A stretch of 21,631 nt of DNA from an uncultured Flavobacterium sp. (GCA_934636265.1 CAKUAD010000023.1:1-21631); one strand, 5' to 3'. Shown: positions 1-8,402, counted from the stretch's first letter. Notes: generated by a model from the sequence alone, not told the origin. Numbers and translations: made by a program.

Positions 1-372
1 ACGGGAGTTATCTCCGGAACACCGACCGTGGTTTCGGCCACTGCGGTTTACACCGTGACGGCGACAAACTCCGGCGGCTCGGTTTCGTTTGACATCGAGA
101 TTACCGTGAACGACATCGCGCCAAGCGGACTTTCCTACAGCACGCCCAATGTGTTTTACGTCAATTCAGGCATTGAGCCGCTAACGCCTGCTGTCGACGG
201 CGAGAACTTGCTGTTCAGTGTTTGGCCAAGCCTGCCGGACGGATTGTCAATTGATCCGGCAACGGGCGTGATCACCGGAACGCCGACAACGCCGACAACG
301 CTAACCGCATACACCGTGACGGTTTTAAATTCGGGCGGAAGCATCACCTTTGACGTTGTCATTACCGTCGAA
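1..372 (+). repeat. Tandem Ig-like protein repeat, period 261 bp
   Basis: The segment starting at base 1 (TGVISGTPT) recurs at base 262 (TGVITGTPT), and the NSGGS motif at base 67 recurs at base 328. Both pairs give a spacing of exactly 261 bases, or 87 residues. The copies have diverged at the DNA level and are recognisable mainly as protein. More copies probably lie upstream of the window. Confidence 0.75.
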
Positions 373-618
373 GCCGAACTGGGCGTCGTAACACCAAACC
401 AGGAATCGCTTGTGGTATATCCAAACCCATTCCGGGAGGTCATTTACATCGCCGGATGGACGGGCGGTAAGTTTACGTTGTTTGCAGCCGATGGACGACT
501 GGTAAGACAGGGAGCGTTCACGAGCCAAATTACCGTAGATGAATTACCAGCCGGAATGTATTTCCTTAAACTCGAAGTTGACGGGCAAACCGCCATAAGA
601 AAACTGATCAAAAACTAA
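1..618 (+). CDS. C-terminal part of a secreted Ig-like repeat protein with T9SS sorting domain (5' partial)
   Basis: The reading frame is open from base 1, so the start lies outside the window. What remains is 205 residues. It holds one and a half putative Ig-like (He_PIG-type) repeats, recognised by LPDGLSIDPATGVITGTPT and the earlier TGVISGTPT, each followed by an NSGGS..FD..ITV strand. From base 409 to the stop is a type IX secretion C-terminal sorting domain (type A): it opens with LVVYPNPF, has an ADGRLV turn, then LPAGMYFLKL, and ends in a basic KLIKN tail. Known for the family: such domains direct export across the outer membrane by the T9SS and are removed at the cell surface. The protein is therefore probably a large surface or secreted adhesin-like or modular protein. 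Its N-terminal domains, which would give its function, are not visible. Confidence 0.9.
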   Translation, partial: TGVISGTPTVVSATAVYTVTATNSGGSVSFDIEITVNDIAPSGLSYSTPNVFYVNSGIEPLTPAVDGENLLFSVWPSLPDGLSIDPATGVITGTPTTPTTLTAYTVTVLNSGGSITFDVVITVEAELGVVTPNQESLVVYPNPFREVIYIAGWTGGKFTLFAADGRLVRQGAFTSQITVDELPAGMYFLKLEVDGQTAIRKLIKN

Positions 619-623
619 TGAGG

Positions 624-650
624 AAGCCGCTGAAAAAAGCGGCTTTTTTT
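624..650 (+). terminator. Rho-independent terminator of the secreted repeat protein gene
   Basis: A 7-bp stem, AAGCCGC (624-630) with GCGGCTT (639-645), and an 8-base A-rich loop are followed by a run of T to base 650. It sits 6 bases after the stop codon. On the minus strand the stem is not followed by T, so it should mainly stop plus-strand transcripts. The T run touches the stop codon of convergent rfbD. Confidence 0.85.
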
Positions 651-1485
651 ATGGATTGGCAAGCGCATCCTGCCAAGGGCGAATATCAAATCCAAAGACT
701 TGCTTGAATTTGGTTTTGTCGAGAACGCTGTACTTTGGGCGCTTGGCGGGCGTGGGAAAATCGGCGGTTGTAATGGCGTTGAGCTTGACGTTGCAATCGT
801 TAAGTTCAAAAATTCGGGCGGCAAATCCGTGCCAGGTCGTATGCCCCTCATTGGTAAAATGGTAAAGTCCAAATGCATCCTTGCCTGAATTGATGACCGC
901 AATCAGCGCGCGCGCCAAATCCAGAGCATGCGTGGGCGATCCCGTTTGGTCGTTCACCACGCCTACCTGATCCCTTTCAGTGGCAAGCCTGAGCATCGTC
1001 TTCATAAAATTATGGCCAAAACCGGAATAAACCCAAGCTGTCCGAATGATGAAATGACTCGGCAAAATCCGGCGAATCTGCTCCTCGCCCTCCAGTTTGG
1101 TGCGGGCGTAAACGCCTTGCGGATTAGGCGTATCGTCTTCGCGGTACGGACGGTTGGATTGTCCGTCAAAGACAAAATCAGTCGAGATATGAATCAGTTT
1201 GACTTTGTGAGCCAGACAGGCTTCGGCCAGATTTTGGGCGCCGTGCACGTTGACTTCAAAAGCTTTTTCAGGCTCCGATTCGGCCCTGTCGACAGCAGTA
1301 TAGGCGGCGGCGTTGATACAAAAATCCGGTTTGACCGCCCTAAAAAAAATTTCGAGGCTTTGTGCCGATGTGATATCAGCCTGAGATGAATCGGCAAAAT
1401 ACCACTTGAAACTGTCGCTTTTCCCGGCCAGATGACGCAGTGCCTGACCCAACTGACCCGATGCGCCGGTTACTGCGACTACCAT
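649..1485 (-). CDS. rfbD: dTDP-4-dehydrorhamnose reductase
   Basis: RfbD (RmlD) catalyses the last step of dTDP-L-rhamnose synthesis in the cytoplasm: NAD(P)H-dependent reduction of dTDP-4-dehydro-L-rhamnose. The 278-residue product is a short-chain dehydrogenase/reductase. The nucleotide-binding GASGQLG is at residues 7-13, the family's STDFVFDG at 101-108, and the catalytic YxxxK pair is Y126/K130 in YARTK. The ATG at 1485 is chosen because MVVAVTGASGQLG is the normal family N-terminus. The frame is open further upstream, to 1563, but that would add 26 residues lying inside rfbC. The start overlaps the rfbC stop by 7 bases, indicating translational coupling. It is the last gene of the operon. 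The hairpin beyond it has no T run on this strand, so no good terminator is seen. Confidence 0.95.
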   Translation of the reverse strand: MVVAVTGASGQLGQALRHLAGKSDSFKWYFADSSQADITSAQSLEIFFRAVKPDFCINAAAYTAVDRAESEPEKAFEVNVHGAQNLAEACLAHKVKLIHISTDFVFDGQSNRPYREDDTPNPQGVYARTKLEGEEQIRRILPSHFIIRTAWVYSGFGHNFMKTMLRLATERDQVGVVNDQTGSPTHALDLARALIAVINSGKDAFGLYHFTNEGHTTWHGFAARIFELNDCNVKLNAITTADFPTPAKRPKYSVLDKTKFKQVFGFDIRPWQDALANP

Positions 1486-2030
1486 ACCGGTGTTGCCTGT
1501 GCAAGATTGGGAAGATTCTGGTCGCGCTCCGACACTAAAAGTTTGTGCGACAAAACAGGCCAATCAATTGCCAATTCGGGATCCCTGTAGGAAACGCCCG
1601 CCTCGGCAGTTTTATGAAAAAAATTGTCGCACTTATAGAAAAACGTCGCCGTATCGCTCAGTACGACAAAGCCATGGGCAAAACCCCGCGGAATGTAAAA
1701 CTGCAACATGTTGTCGGCCGAGAGTTCCACACCGTAATACTGGCCGTATGTGGGCGATGCCGGACGTAAATCAACAGCGACGTCCCACACGGATCCGGTA
1801 AGTACCCGGATGAGTTTTGCCTGCGCATGCTCACCCGTTTGGTAATGCAATCCGCGCAACACATGACGCGATGAAAACGACTGATTGTCTTGTACAAAAT
1901 GTGCCGAAATACCCGTGGCCTCGCGAAAAGTATTTTCGTTAAAGGTTTCGACAAAATATCCGCGATTATCTCGCAAGACGTTTGGCTCAAGAATAAAACA
2001 ACCTTCGAGCGGCGTTTTGATGGCTTTCAT
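1479..2030 (-). CDS. rfbC: dTDP-4-dehydrorhamnose 3,5-epimerase
   Basis: RfbC (RmlC) epimerises dTDP-4-dehydro-6-deoxy-glucose at C3 and C5 to give dTDP-4-dehydro-L-rhamnose. The 183-residue protein is a full-length cupin. LRGLHYQ at residues 58-64 contains the catalytic histidine (H62), DVAVDLR follows at 83-89, YIPRGFAHGF at 112-121, and the conserved aromatic in FYKCDNFF lies near 132. The start shares one base with the rfbA stop (TGATG) and the stop overlaps rfbD by 7 bases, so the three rfb genes are packed for coupled translation. Confidence 0.96.
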   Translation of the reverse strand: MKAIKTPLEGCFILEPNVLRDNRGYFVETFNENTFREATGISAHFVQDNQSFSSRHVLRGLHYQTGEHAQAKLIRVLTGSVWDVAVDLRPASPTYGQYYGVELSADNMLQFYIPRGFAHGFVVLSDTATFFYKCDNFFHKTAEAGVSYRDPELAIDWPVLSHKLLVSERDQNLPNLAQATPVW

Positions 2031-2887
2031 CAGATTAGACTTAAAAGATGCGTTCCGTATCCGCTTTTTACCAGTGGTGTGGCAATTTTTTTCAGTTGAT
2101 CGGCATCGATAAAGCCCATTTTGAAAGCGGCCTCCTCGATGGCGCCAATCTTAAGTCCCTGGCGCTCCTCGATAACCTGGACAAACTGCGAGGCCTGCAT
2201 CAGAGAATTGAAAGTACCGGTGTCAAGCCAAGCGGTTCCGCGGTCCAGAATACTCACTTTTAGCTGTCCGCGACGCAGGTATTCCTTATTAACGTCGGTA
2301 ATTTCCAGTTCACCGCGATGGCTGGGCTTGATATTGGCCGCAATGTCAACCACCGAGTTGTCGTAAAAATAAATTCCCGGAACGGCGTAATTTGATTTGG
2401 GCTGCGATGGTTTTTCCTCAATCGAGAGCACATTTCCATCGGCATCAAACTCCACCACACCATAACGTTCGGGATCGTGAACGTGATAGGCGTAAATGAT
2501 GCCGCCCTGTGGGTCATTGTTTTTCTGGAGCAAATCTGACAGTCCTGTCCCGTAAAAAATATTGTCGCCCAAAATAAGGGCTACCTTGTCTTGCCTGATG
2601 AATTCACGACCAATGATAAACGCCTCGGCCAAACCGTTGGGATGTTCCTGAACGGCGTATTCAAACCTGCAGCCCAGGTGAGCGCCATCGCCCAAAAGCT
2701 GCTGAAACAACGGCAGGTCATGAGGCGTGGAGATGATCAGGATTTCACGGATACCTGACCAGATCAAAGTTGACAGCGGATAGTAAATCATCGGCTTGTC
2801 GTAAATCGGCATTAATTGTTTGCTAATCGCAAGGGTGAGCGGATGAAGTCTGGTGCCCGATCCGCCAGCTAGAATTATTCCTTTCAT
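2030..2887 (-). CDS. rfbA: Glucose-1-phosphate thymidylyltransferase
   Basis: RfbA (RmlA) joins glucose-1-phosphate and dTTP to make dTDP-glucose, the entry step to dTDP-rhamnose. The 285-residue protein has the nucleotidyltransferase signature [13 protein letters not shown] near the N-terminus (residues 6-18), the following [16 protein letters not shown], and the sugar-nucleotide site [10 protein letters not shown]. Length and motifs are those of a normal enzyme. The start overlaps the stop of the upstream Wzz-like gene by 4 bases (ATGA). The next enzyme of the pathway, RfbB (dTDP-glucose 4,6-dehydratase), is not encoded in this window. Confidence 0.97.
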   Translation of the reverse strand: MKGIILAGGSGTRLHPLTLAISKQLMPIYDKPMIYYPLSTLIWSGIREILIISTPHDLPLFQQLLGDGAHLGCRFEYAVQEHPNGLAEAFIIGREFIRQDKVALILGDNIFYGTGLSDLLQKNNDPQGGIIYAYHVHDPERYGVVEFDADGNVLSIEEKPSQPKSNYAVPGIYFYDNSVVDIAANIKPSHRGELEITDVNKEYLRRGQLKVSILDRGTAWLDTGTFNSLMQASQFVQVIEERQGLKIGAIEEAAFKMGFIDADQLKKIATPLVKSGYGTHLLSLI

Positions 2888-3861
2888 GCCTGTTCAAATT
2901 TGGCTTTTTGTCTTTGGTAAATCTTAACCATCAAGGCGCCCAAAATGAACAATCCGATAAAGATGATTGGCAACACAAACATCATGATGCCGTTAAGTCC
3001 GGAATCATCCTTGAGGTTTAACGTTGTGGCATTGCGTTTTACAATCTGATCCAGGCTCACCAAATCAATTCGCAGGCTGCCCTGTTCCCGAATCAGCTCG
3101 TCCTTGGTACGCAAGACGTCGTTAAGTTGGGTGTTGTCGTTGTAATAAACCAGGTTGGGCGTACTAGAGGCCGGTGCGGTCGACTTGCTGGCAAATCGGT
3201 CTAAAAGCCCGTTGATCTGGGCAATGGTTTGCTCGTTTTGCGCCAGCTTAATCATTACATTGTTCACGTATTCCTTTTGAACCTGTGCGTAAAATTGGCT
3301 ATTGTTGAGATACTTGAGAATGGGTTCGATGGCGCCCCCATCGCTAACCGGCTTGCGCGTATGCAAGGTGATGAGATGGCGAGGATAGTTCTTGCTCGTG
3401 GCGGGATCCTGAATGATTTTTTTTACATCGCCATCCTCTACCATCAACTTGAGCATCTCAAAATTCTGGGTGTTGTTTTGGACAAACTGGTAAACGTCAT
3501 TTATAGGCGTTACCAATATTTTGTTGAGCGATTTTGGATTATTAATCCCAATCCCCTTCAAGAATGCCGTGTCGCGCGACTTGATTTTTGACTGAAGCAA
3601 CGCAACCTTGTCATACATGTAATCAGTAGAGCCAAAGTGCGGCATAACGATTATTTGTGACTGGTAGGTCCGGGAACGATCGGCCAGATAGCCCAAAACA
3701 CCGCCTGCAACAAAAAGAGCTCCTACAATCAGGATGTTTCGGCGCAAAAACCTCAACAACCTGAAAAAGGAATGGTTGGTGCTGCTCAGGGCACGGTTTA
3801 CGCCTCGTCCGATGGATTTCAGGTCAATTTCCTGATCGGCATTATTGGGATTTTGTGACAT
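2884..3861 (-). CDS. Wzz-like chain-length determinant / polysaccharide biosynthesis membrane protein
   Basis: The 325-residue protein has two membrane segments, at about residues 42-60 (after a basic RLLRFLRRN stretch) and about 293-315. They flank a large, mostly helical extracytoplasmic region, and a short basic cytoplasmic tail follows. This is the layout of Wzz/FepE-type polysaccharide co-polymerases. I see no cytoplasmic tyrosine-kinase domain. A clear proline-rich motif next to the second membrane segment, usual in enterobacterial Wzz, is also lacking, so the assignment rests on topology and context. It lies 5 bases after the nucleoside-phosphorylase-like gene and overlaps rfbA by 4 bases, which ties it to rhamnose-containing surface polysaccharide. 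Its role in setting chain length or supporting export is inferred. Confidence 0.7.
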   Translation of the reverse strand: MSQNPNNADQEIDLKSIGRGVNRALSSTNHSFFRLLRFLRRNILIVGALFVAGGVLGYLADRSRTYQSQIIVMPHFGSTDYMYDKVALLQSKIKSRDTAFLKGIGINNPKSLNKILVTPINDVYQFVQNNTQNFEMLKLMVEDGDVKKIIQDPATSKNYPRHLITLHTRKPVSDGGAIEPILKYLNNSQFYAQVQKEYVNNVMIKLAQNEQTIAQINGLLDRFASKSTAPASSTPNLVYYNDNTQLNDVLRTKDELIREQGSLRIDLVSLDQIVKRNATTLNLKDDSGLNGIMMFVLPIIFIGLFILGALMVKIYQRQKAKFEQA

Positions 3862-3866
3862 GGTTG

Positions 3867-5555
3867 TCAGATTAGGTTAAAGATTTGTTCCAGAATGCGT
3901 TGGGTAATCAGATAGGTGGGTTTTACACCGGTGGTTCCAAGTCCGCCCGATGCCAGCGTGCTTCCGGTTTCCAGCGGGTTATCCGACGCGTAATACGCAT
4001 AGCGGACTTTGACATCCGGACTGATGCTCTTGCGGATCTTTGATGCCGATTGTATCGCTTTCTGATAGTAGGCGCCTTCCATTTCCAGTCCGATAACGCC
4101 CCAGGTAGATTTGTTAAAAAACGTGAGCAGGTCCTTGTTTTGCAGCGACGTCCCCAATACGGTAACCATCGGGCCTGCGTACACCGGAATGCCGTGGCCT
4201 TCAAACAAATCAACGGTTAGTTGGTTGTCAAACGGATAATTGTCGCCGGTTCCCTCGTTGATATGTGCCGATGGGATCATGATATCGCCTTTTCCGCCTT
4301 CGAGAATTCCGGCCTTGCCCATGATGGATACTGATTCGACATTTAAAAACGTCTTCTTTCCAGCTTCCTGATACGGCTTGAGCAATTCGTCGATCGTCTC
4401 ATAAGCCTGCTCGCCAAAAGCGTAGTCCATTACGATAAGCACCGGCATGTTGTCATTGCGCTTGACGGCCTTAAACGCCGAGTTTTTCCACTCGATCTTA
4501 GCGGTGTCAAAAACCTGAACATCGATGTTGGTTCCTGAGGTATCCGGAAGAAACTGCATGCCGTACTTTTGCGCGAACTCATCAACCTTTTTGCGCAAAT
4601 CGTGCGCACCGGGCATGCTCAACGCCTCAAAAATGACATATTGGTCCTGATCCTTGAATTTGTTTTTAAGCACATGCGTGGCAAAAAGCGAGTTCATCAC
4701 CGAGTGCATGTTGGCGCTGATGATGTGGATCGGTCTGTTTAGAAGCCCACTTTCCTTGAGCACGCGCTTGATGTTCGTAGCCCAGATCTCACCGTGGATG
4801 TGATGGCCCAAACGCTCGCGAAGCACCGGACTGAAAGTAATCGTACGCTTGTTGCTGTCCAGGATTTCCTCGATGGCCAGCTTGCCCAGCCAGTAAATCA
4901 CATGTAAAAAACGATCCGGTTTTTCCGGCGTGCCAAAGCTGTCGTAAATGTCTGAAACCTCAGCAAAGGTGCGACCCAAAATATTGGCCGCGTGCGATAT
5001 GGCGATTTCGCGGGCCTGTAGCGTTAGTTTTCCCGGCTGCTGAACCGCCTGCTCCAGTTTGTGCCAATCGCGGGATACCTCGCCGCTTTCGTCAAGCAGC
5101 ACGCGATCCTTGATTTTATGCGATTCGATAAAGATAAACGTCAGGTGCGTCAAAATATCGTAAATATCCGATCGGCCGCGGGTGATTTCAACGTTCATCT
5201 GTTCGGCATCGATGCGGTAACAATTGCGGCGGCGCTTTGGCGGAATGATGGCCTTGAAGTGTGATTTTGAATAGCCTTCGTCAGATGTCAGGTTGATAAA
5301 CCTACACTCCTCGATGCCCACCGGAAGCCTTTCGATGACGTACAACAATCCGTTGAGTTCTACTTTTTCATCAGCAATGCTGCCATAAATCTCCGGCCGA
5401 AGCTGCAAAAGGGCCTCCCTGAGGGTTTCGCCCGATACGCCCATCGGCTTGTAAAACCCTCGGTTAAACAAGTGGCGCATGGTGATGTATAATTTTTCGA
5501 CGGCGCTGGAAGATTCCTGTGCCCGCGACCGTACGATTACTTTAGTTTCTTTCAT
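3867..5555 (-). CDS. Uncharacterised protein with nucleoside-phosphorylase-like C-terminal domain
   Basis: This 562-residue protein has no signal peptide or membrane segment and I cannot give it a proven function. The C-terminal half (about residues 370-562) reads like the PNP/UDP phosphorylase superfamily. KTFLNVES at 401-408 sits where the family has a glycine-rich strand. GDIMIPSAHINEGTGDNY (423-440) closely resembles the uridine phosphorylase GDIVIATAAVRDEGTS segment. GLEMEGAYYQKA (489-500) matches the ribose-binding MEA/MEG motif, and ASDNP (523-527) matches the catalytic SD motif. The N-terminal 360 residues are unfamiliar and include a basic PPKRRRNCYRID stretch. I think this corresponds to a domain of unknown function common in flavobacteria (possibly DUF6909, from memory). 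It is the first gene of the rhamnose operon, directly behind a TACCTTTG promoter element. Confidence 0.75.
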   Translation of the reverse strand: MKETKVIVRSRAQESSSAVEKLYITMRHLFNRGFYKPMGVSGETLREALLQLRPEIYGSIADEKVELNGLLYVIERLPVGIEECRFINLTSDEGYSKSHFKAIIPPKRRRNCYRIDAEQMNVEITRGRSDIYDILTHLTFIFIESHKIKDRVLLDESGEVSRDWHKLEQAVQQPGKLTLQAREIAISHAANILGRTFAEVSDIYDSFGTPEKPDRFLHVIYWLGKLAIEEILDSNKRTITFSPVLRERLGHHIHGEIWATNIKRVLKESGLLNRPIHIISANMHSVMNSLFATHVLKNKFKDQDQYVIFEALSMPGAHDLRKKVDEFAQKYGMQFLPDTSGTNIDVQVFDTAKIEWKNSAFKAVKRNDNMPVLIVMDYAFGEQAYETIDELLKPYQEAGKKTFLNVESVSIMGKAGILEGGKGDIMIPSAHINEGTGDNYPFDNQLTVDLFEGHGIPVYAGPMVTVLGTSLQNKDLLTFFNKSTWGVIGLEMEGAYYQKAIQSASKIRKSISPDVKVRYAYYASDNPLETGSTLASGGLGTTGVKPTYLITQRILEQIFNLI

Positions 5556-5575
5556 TCAATTCTTTATCTAACCCG

Positions 5576-5583
5576 CAAAGGTA
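5576..5583 (-). promoter_or_regulatory. Promoter -7 element (TACCTTTG) of the rhamnose operon
   Basis: Read on the minus strand this is TACCTTTG, a perfect match to the Bacteroidetes TAnnTTTG element, 20 bases before the ATG at 5555. A matching -33 TTTG is not clear. The downstream genes are separated by at most 5 bases, so this could drive all five from the phosphorylase-like gene to rfbD. Confidence 0.65.
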
Positions 5584-5593
5584 AAATTTTTAG

Positions 5594-7081
5594 CTAAACC
5601 AGTGGCAGAACGTCGGCGATACTGCGGTCATTGCTCAAACGCGGCAGTTTGTTTTGCCCGCCCAGGCGTCCCACCGATTTCATATAATGTGTAAATCCGC
5701 TCCGTGCAACCCGCGTCACCACAGCCGTGCGCAAGACATTTCCGGCAATCAGATCGTCGTAATAGATATTCTGTTTTCGCATCGCTTGGTCCAGAGCCAG
5801 TGAGAAAGCTTCAAGATCATGGGGTTCACTTTCAAACTCAATAAACCATTCGTGATACGGCAAACCTTGTAGCGGTGCAATCTGCGGTGCGACGGTAAAC
5901 TCGGTCACCAGCGCGCCCGACCGTTCCAATGCTTCCTGTAGCGCCATCTCGACCTCTTTGCCAATTACGTGTTCGCCAAACGCGGAAATGTAATGTTTGA
6001 TGCGTCCGGTGACCACCACGCGGTAAGGAGAGGTTGAAGTAAACATCACGGTATCACCAATGTTGTAGGCCCACAATCCGGCGTTGGTCGAGAGGATCAA
6101 AACATAATTCACTCCAACTTCAACCTCGCTTATGGTAAGTCGGCGGGGATTCTCGTTAAAAAACTCATCGGCCTTTACAAACTCGTAAAAAATACCGGAA
6201 TCCAGCAGCAGTAGCATGCCTTTTTCCGTTTGCGAATCCTGATAGGCAAAAAATCCTTCGCTGGCCGGAAACAATTCTATGCTGTCAACCTTGCGCCCGA
6301 TTAGGCTTTCAAACTTGGCGCGATACGGTTCGAAGTTAACGCCGCCGTAAATAAACAGGTTAAAATTCCTGAAAATTTCGCCCACCGGCTTTTGGCCTCT
6401 TTCCACCAGTTTTTCAAAATACATTTGCACCCACGACGGGATTCCGGAAATCACCGTCATGTTTTCAGCAAGGGTTTCGGCTACGATCGCATCAACCTTG
6501 GTTTCCCAGTCGTCGATGCAATTGGTTTCCCACGATGGCATCCGGTTTTTTTGCAGATAGGCCGGAACGTAGTGCGCCACAATGCCCGAAAGTCGGCCCA
6601 GTTTGATGCCGTTCTTTTCATCGAGGACAGGACTCCCTTGTAAAAAGATCATTTTCCCGTCGACGAAATCAGCCTTACCCGTCTGATCGATGTAATGCAA
6701 AATCGCATCGCGCGCAGCCTGAACGTGATAAGGCATGGATTCGCGCGTGAGCGGGATGTACTTGGCGCCCGATGTGGTTCCGGAAGTCTTGGCAAAATAG
6801 ATAGGTTTGCCGGGCCAAAGAACGTCCGGCTCGCCTGACACCACGCGGTCAACGTAGCCTTTGAGCCCTTCATAATCGCGGATGGGCACTTTTTGGGCAA
6901 AATCCTCTGGCGTTGCAATGGATGAAAACCCGTGATCCCGGCCAAACTGCGTAGCGGCAGCTTTTGCGATCAATTGTTTAAAGACGCGTTGCTGCGCCGC
7001 CACCGGGTTTGATGACCACTTGCGGGTGCGCGACACCACCCACCGGGCAAAAATCTTGGCAGCTATTGATTTTATAGACAT
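5594..7081 (-). CDS. GH3 auxin-responsive promoter family protein (acyl-adenylating superfamily)
   Basis: The 495-residue cytoplasmic protein belongs to the GH3 family. In plants these ANL-superfamily enzymes adenylate carboxylic acids and transfer them to amino acids; the bacterial role and substrate are not established. The ATP-binding loop is FAKTSGTTSGAKYIPLT (residues 96-112), followed by family motifs ELFPASEGFFAYQ and YNIGDTVMF, and the C-terminal domain begins near VTGRIKHYISAFGEHVIGKE. The length is normal for bacterial members. Its ATG at 7081 shares one base with the stop of the SdpI-family gene, and it is the last of three genes in the operon starting at the M23 peptidase. The family name refers to plant genes and does not imply auxin metabolism here. 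Confidence 0.9.
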   Translation of the reverse strand: MSIKSIAAKIFARWVVSRTRKWSSNPVAAQQRVFKQLIAKAAATQFGRDHGFSSIATPEDFAQKVPIRDYEGLKGYVDRVVSGEPDVLWPGKPIYFAKTSGTTSGAKYIPLTRESMPYHVQAARDAILHYIDQTGKADFVDGKMIFLQGSPVLDEKNGIKLGRLSGIVAHYVPAYLQKNRMPSWETNCIDDWETKVDAIVAETLAENMTVISGIPSWVQMYFEKLVERGQKPVGEIFRNFNLFIYGGVNFEPYRAKFESLIGRKVDSIELFPASEGFFAYQDSQTEKGMLLLLDSGIFYEFVKADEFFNENPRRLTISEVEVGVNYVLILSTNAGLWAYNIGDTVMFTSTSPYRVVVTGRIKHYISAFGEHVIGKEVEMALQEALERSGALVTEFTVAPQIAPLQGLPYHEWFIEFESEPHDLEAFSLALDQAMRKQNIYYDDLIAGNVLRTAVVTRVARSGFTHYMKSVGRLGGQNKLPRLSNDRSIADVLPLV

Positions 7082-7431
7082 CAGGAAAAGTTCTTTTTAA
7101 GCGCGAGTTCGGTGGCGATTAAAATGTAGGCAGCCGCGCCAAAAAGTATGGCAAAACCAATGGCGAGTTCCGCAGCCACCTGACCTTTTACGATGGTTCC
7201 GACTAACGACAATATGGTCATGCCTATTCCGGCCACAAACATGCGTCGGGTTGAATATTTTTGGGCAAAATCCCAGCGTTCCTTGGATTTCATAGACGAC
7301 GGCGTGCGATAACCGTAAATCGCATTGATGGATTTTGGCGGAAACGCTGCGGTTATGGCCGAAACAACCATAAAAATAACGCCGCAAATAAAGGGCATCT
7401 CCAAAACGTATTTAAAAATCATGTCCATCAT
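7081..7431 (-). CDS. SdpI-family membrane protein
   Basis: The 116-residue protein has three predicted membrane helices (about residues 12-30, 63-81 and 86-108). Between the first two is the conserved SdpI/YhfL signature INAIYGYRTPSSMKSKERW (35-53). Known for the family: SdpI of Bacillus gives immunity to the SdpC toxin, but most members are uncharacterised. There is no toxin gene alongside, so immunity should not be assumed. Two adjacent ATG codons (7431 and 7428) could start it. The first overlaps the M23 peptidase stop as ATGA, and the gene's own stop shares a base with the GH3 start, so it is embedded in a coupled operon. Confidence 0.85.
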   Translation of the reverse strand: MMDMIFKYVLEMPFICGVIFMVVSAITAAFPPKSINAIYGYRTPSSMKSKERWDFAQKYSTRRMFVAGIGMTILSLVGTIVKGQVAAELAIGFAILFGAAAYILIATELALKKNFS

Positions 7432-8297
7432 TCAAACGAAATAAACTTTTGCGGATCAATGGGGTGGCCGTCTTTCCAGAGTTCAAAATGCAGGTGGACT
7501 CCGGTAGATTCTGATCCGCCTGAACCGGCTACTCCAATGGCCTCGCCCGTCCGTACGGTATCACCGGCGCCAACGTTGATAGAGGCCGCATGTTTGTATA
7601 TGCTAAGGAATCCGTCGGCGTGGCGTAAAATGACTACATAGCCGGTTGTGGGTGTCCAGTCGGCAAAAATGACCGTCCCGCCAAGCGCAGCCTTGATGGG
7701 TGTATTTTTAGGAAGGGCGACATCGACGGCATAATGGCGGGTGCGGGCGTTGTATTTATCGGTTATCATGCCTTTTACCGGCGGGAAAAACACCACCTGG
7801 GTTTTGGGCTTGGCGTTTTCCAGAACGTTGTATTTGTCTTCTTTTTGAACCTGTTGTCGCAGTTCCAGCTCCTCGGCCGTTGGCGCCGTATAGTCGGGAT
7901 CTGGGTGTTTGAGTTCGAGCGCGGTGATCGAGTCTTTGCTTAGTTTGGCTATGTCAAGATTGCCGGTGAGCACTTTTTTGATCGACGCCAGGTAAGCCTC
8001 ATTTTGTTTAAGGGCCAGGGTAAGCGAATCTGATTTGAGCGCAAGGTTGGTGGCGTCGCGCTTGAGCTGGGTTGAAGCATATCCCGGAATGTACTCCCTA
8101 AGCGGCGTAAACGCAATAATGTACGTGGTTACCGATATGAGCAGGACGGCACCCAGAACAGCCACCACAAAAACGTTCATCAGGGTAAGGCGCAACGAAA
8201 AAATTTCTTCAAACGAGTCCTCATTGAGAATGACCAGCCTGTTCTTGGTGAACAGCCGTTTTTTAAGCACGCGTCGTTTTTGTCTTTTTGCTGACAT
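7428..8297 (-). CDS. M23 (LytM-type) metallopeptidase with N-terminal membrane anchor
   Basis: The 289-residue protein starts with a very basic cytoplasmic stretch (residues 4-20). It has one membrane helix (about 40-62) and then a helical, coiled-coil-like region in the periplasm (about 75-160). The M23 domain occupies about 165-289. The zinc-binding pattern is intact: H188 and D192 in HYAVDVA, then H268/H270 in GVHLHFELW. H236 in YKHAA may be the other catalytic histidine. Such enzymes cut peptidoglycan cross-links or activate other hydrolases. Retention of all metal ligands suggests an active enzyme rather than an EnvC-like activator. It is the first gene of an operon with the SdpI-family and GH3 genes, and is divergent from tatA. 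Confidence 0.92.
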   Translation of the reverse strand: MSAKRQKRRVLKKRLFTKNRLVILNEDSFEEIFSLRLTLMNVFVVAVLGAVLLISVTTYIIAFTPLREYIPGYASTQLKRDATNLALKSDSLTLALKQNEAYLASIKKVLTGNLDIAKLSKDSITALELKHPDPDYTAPTAEELELRQQVQKEDKYNVLENAKPKTQVVFFPPVKGMITDKYNARTRHYAVDVALPKNTPIKAALGGTVIFADWTPTTGYVVILRHADGFLSIYKHAASINVGAGDTVRTGEAIGVAGSGGSESTGVHLHFELWKDGHPIDPQKFISFE

Positions 8298-8315
8298 TTT
8301 TGCTCCTTGGGTTTA

Positions 8316-8323
8316 CAAATATA
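8316..8323 (-). promoter_or_regulatory. Promoter -7 element (TATATTTG) of the M23-SdpI-GH3 operon
   Basis: On the minus strand this reads TATATTTG, matching TAnnTTTG, 18 bases before the ATG at 8297. A GGAGC sequence lies just before the start codon and may serve as ribosome binding site. No clear -33 element was found. Confidence 0.65.
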
Positions 8324-8402
8324 ACAATTAACGGCGGGCGGGCTTTACCGGCCAAAGCTTTAGAATTGTAAGCCAAAATGTATAGCGGGCTTAATTTATT
8401 GC

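Noticed and set aside
624..645. Terminator for rfbD on the minus strand
   Set aside because: The hairpin is symmetrical, but on the minus strand it is followed by CCTCATTAG rather than a T run.
928..1389. 153-codon plus-strand frame inside rfbD
   Set aside because: Antisense to a clear enzyme gene, with no recognisable motif.
1486..1563. Longer rfbD start (26 extra residues)
   Set aside because: The extra residues lie inside rfbC and do not resemble any RfbD N-terminus; the nucleotide-binding motif should begin within the first ten residues.
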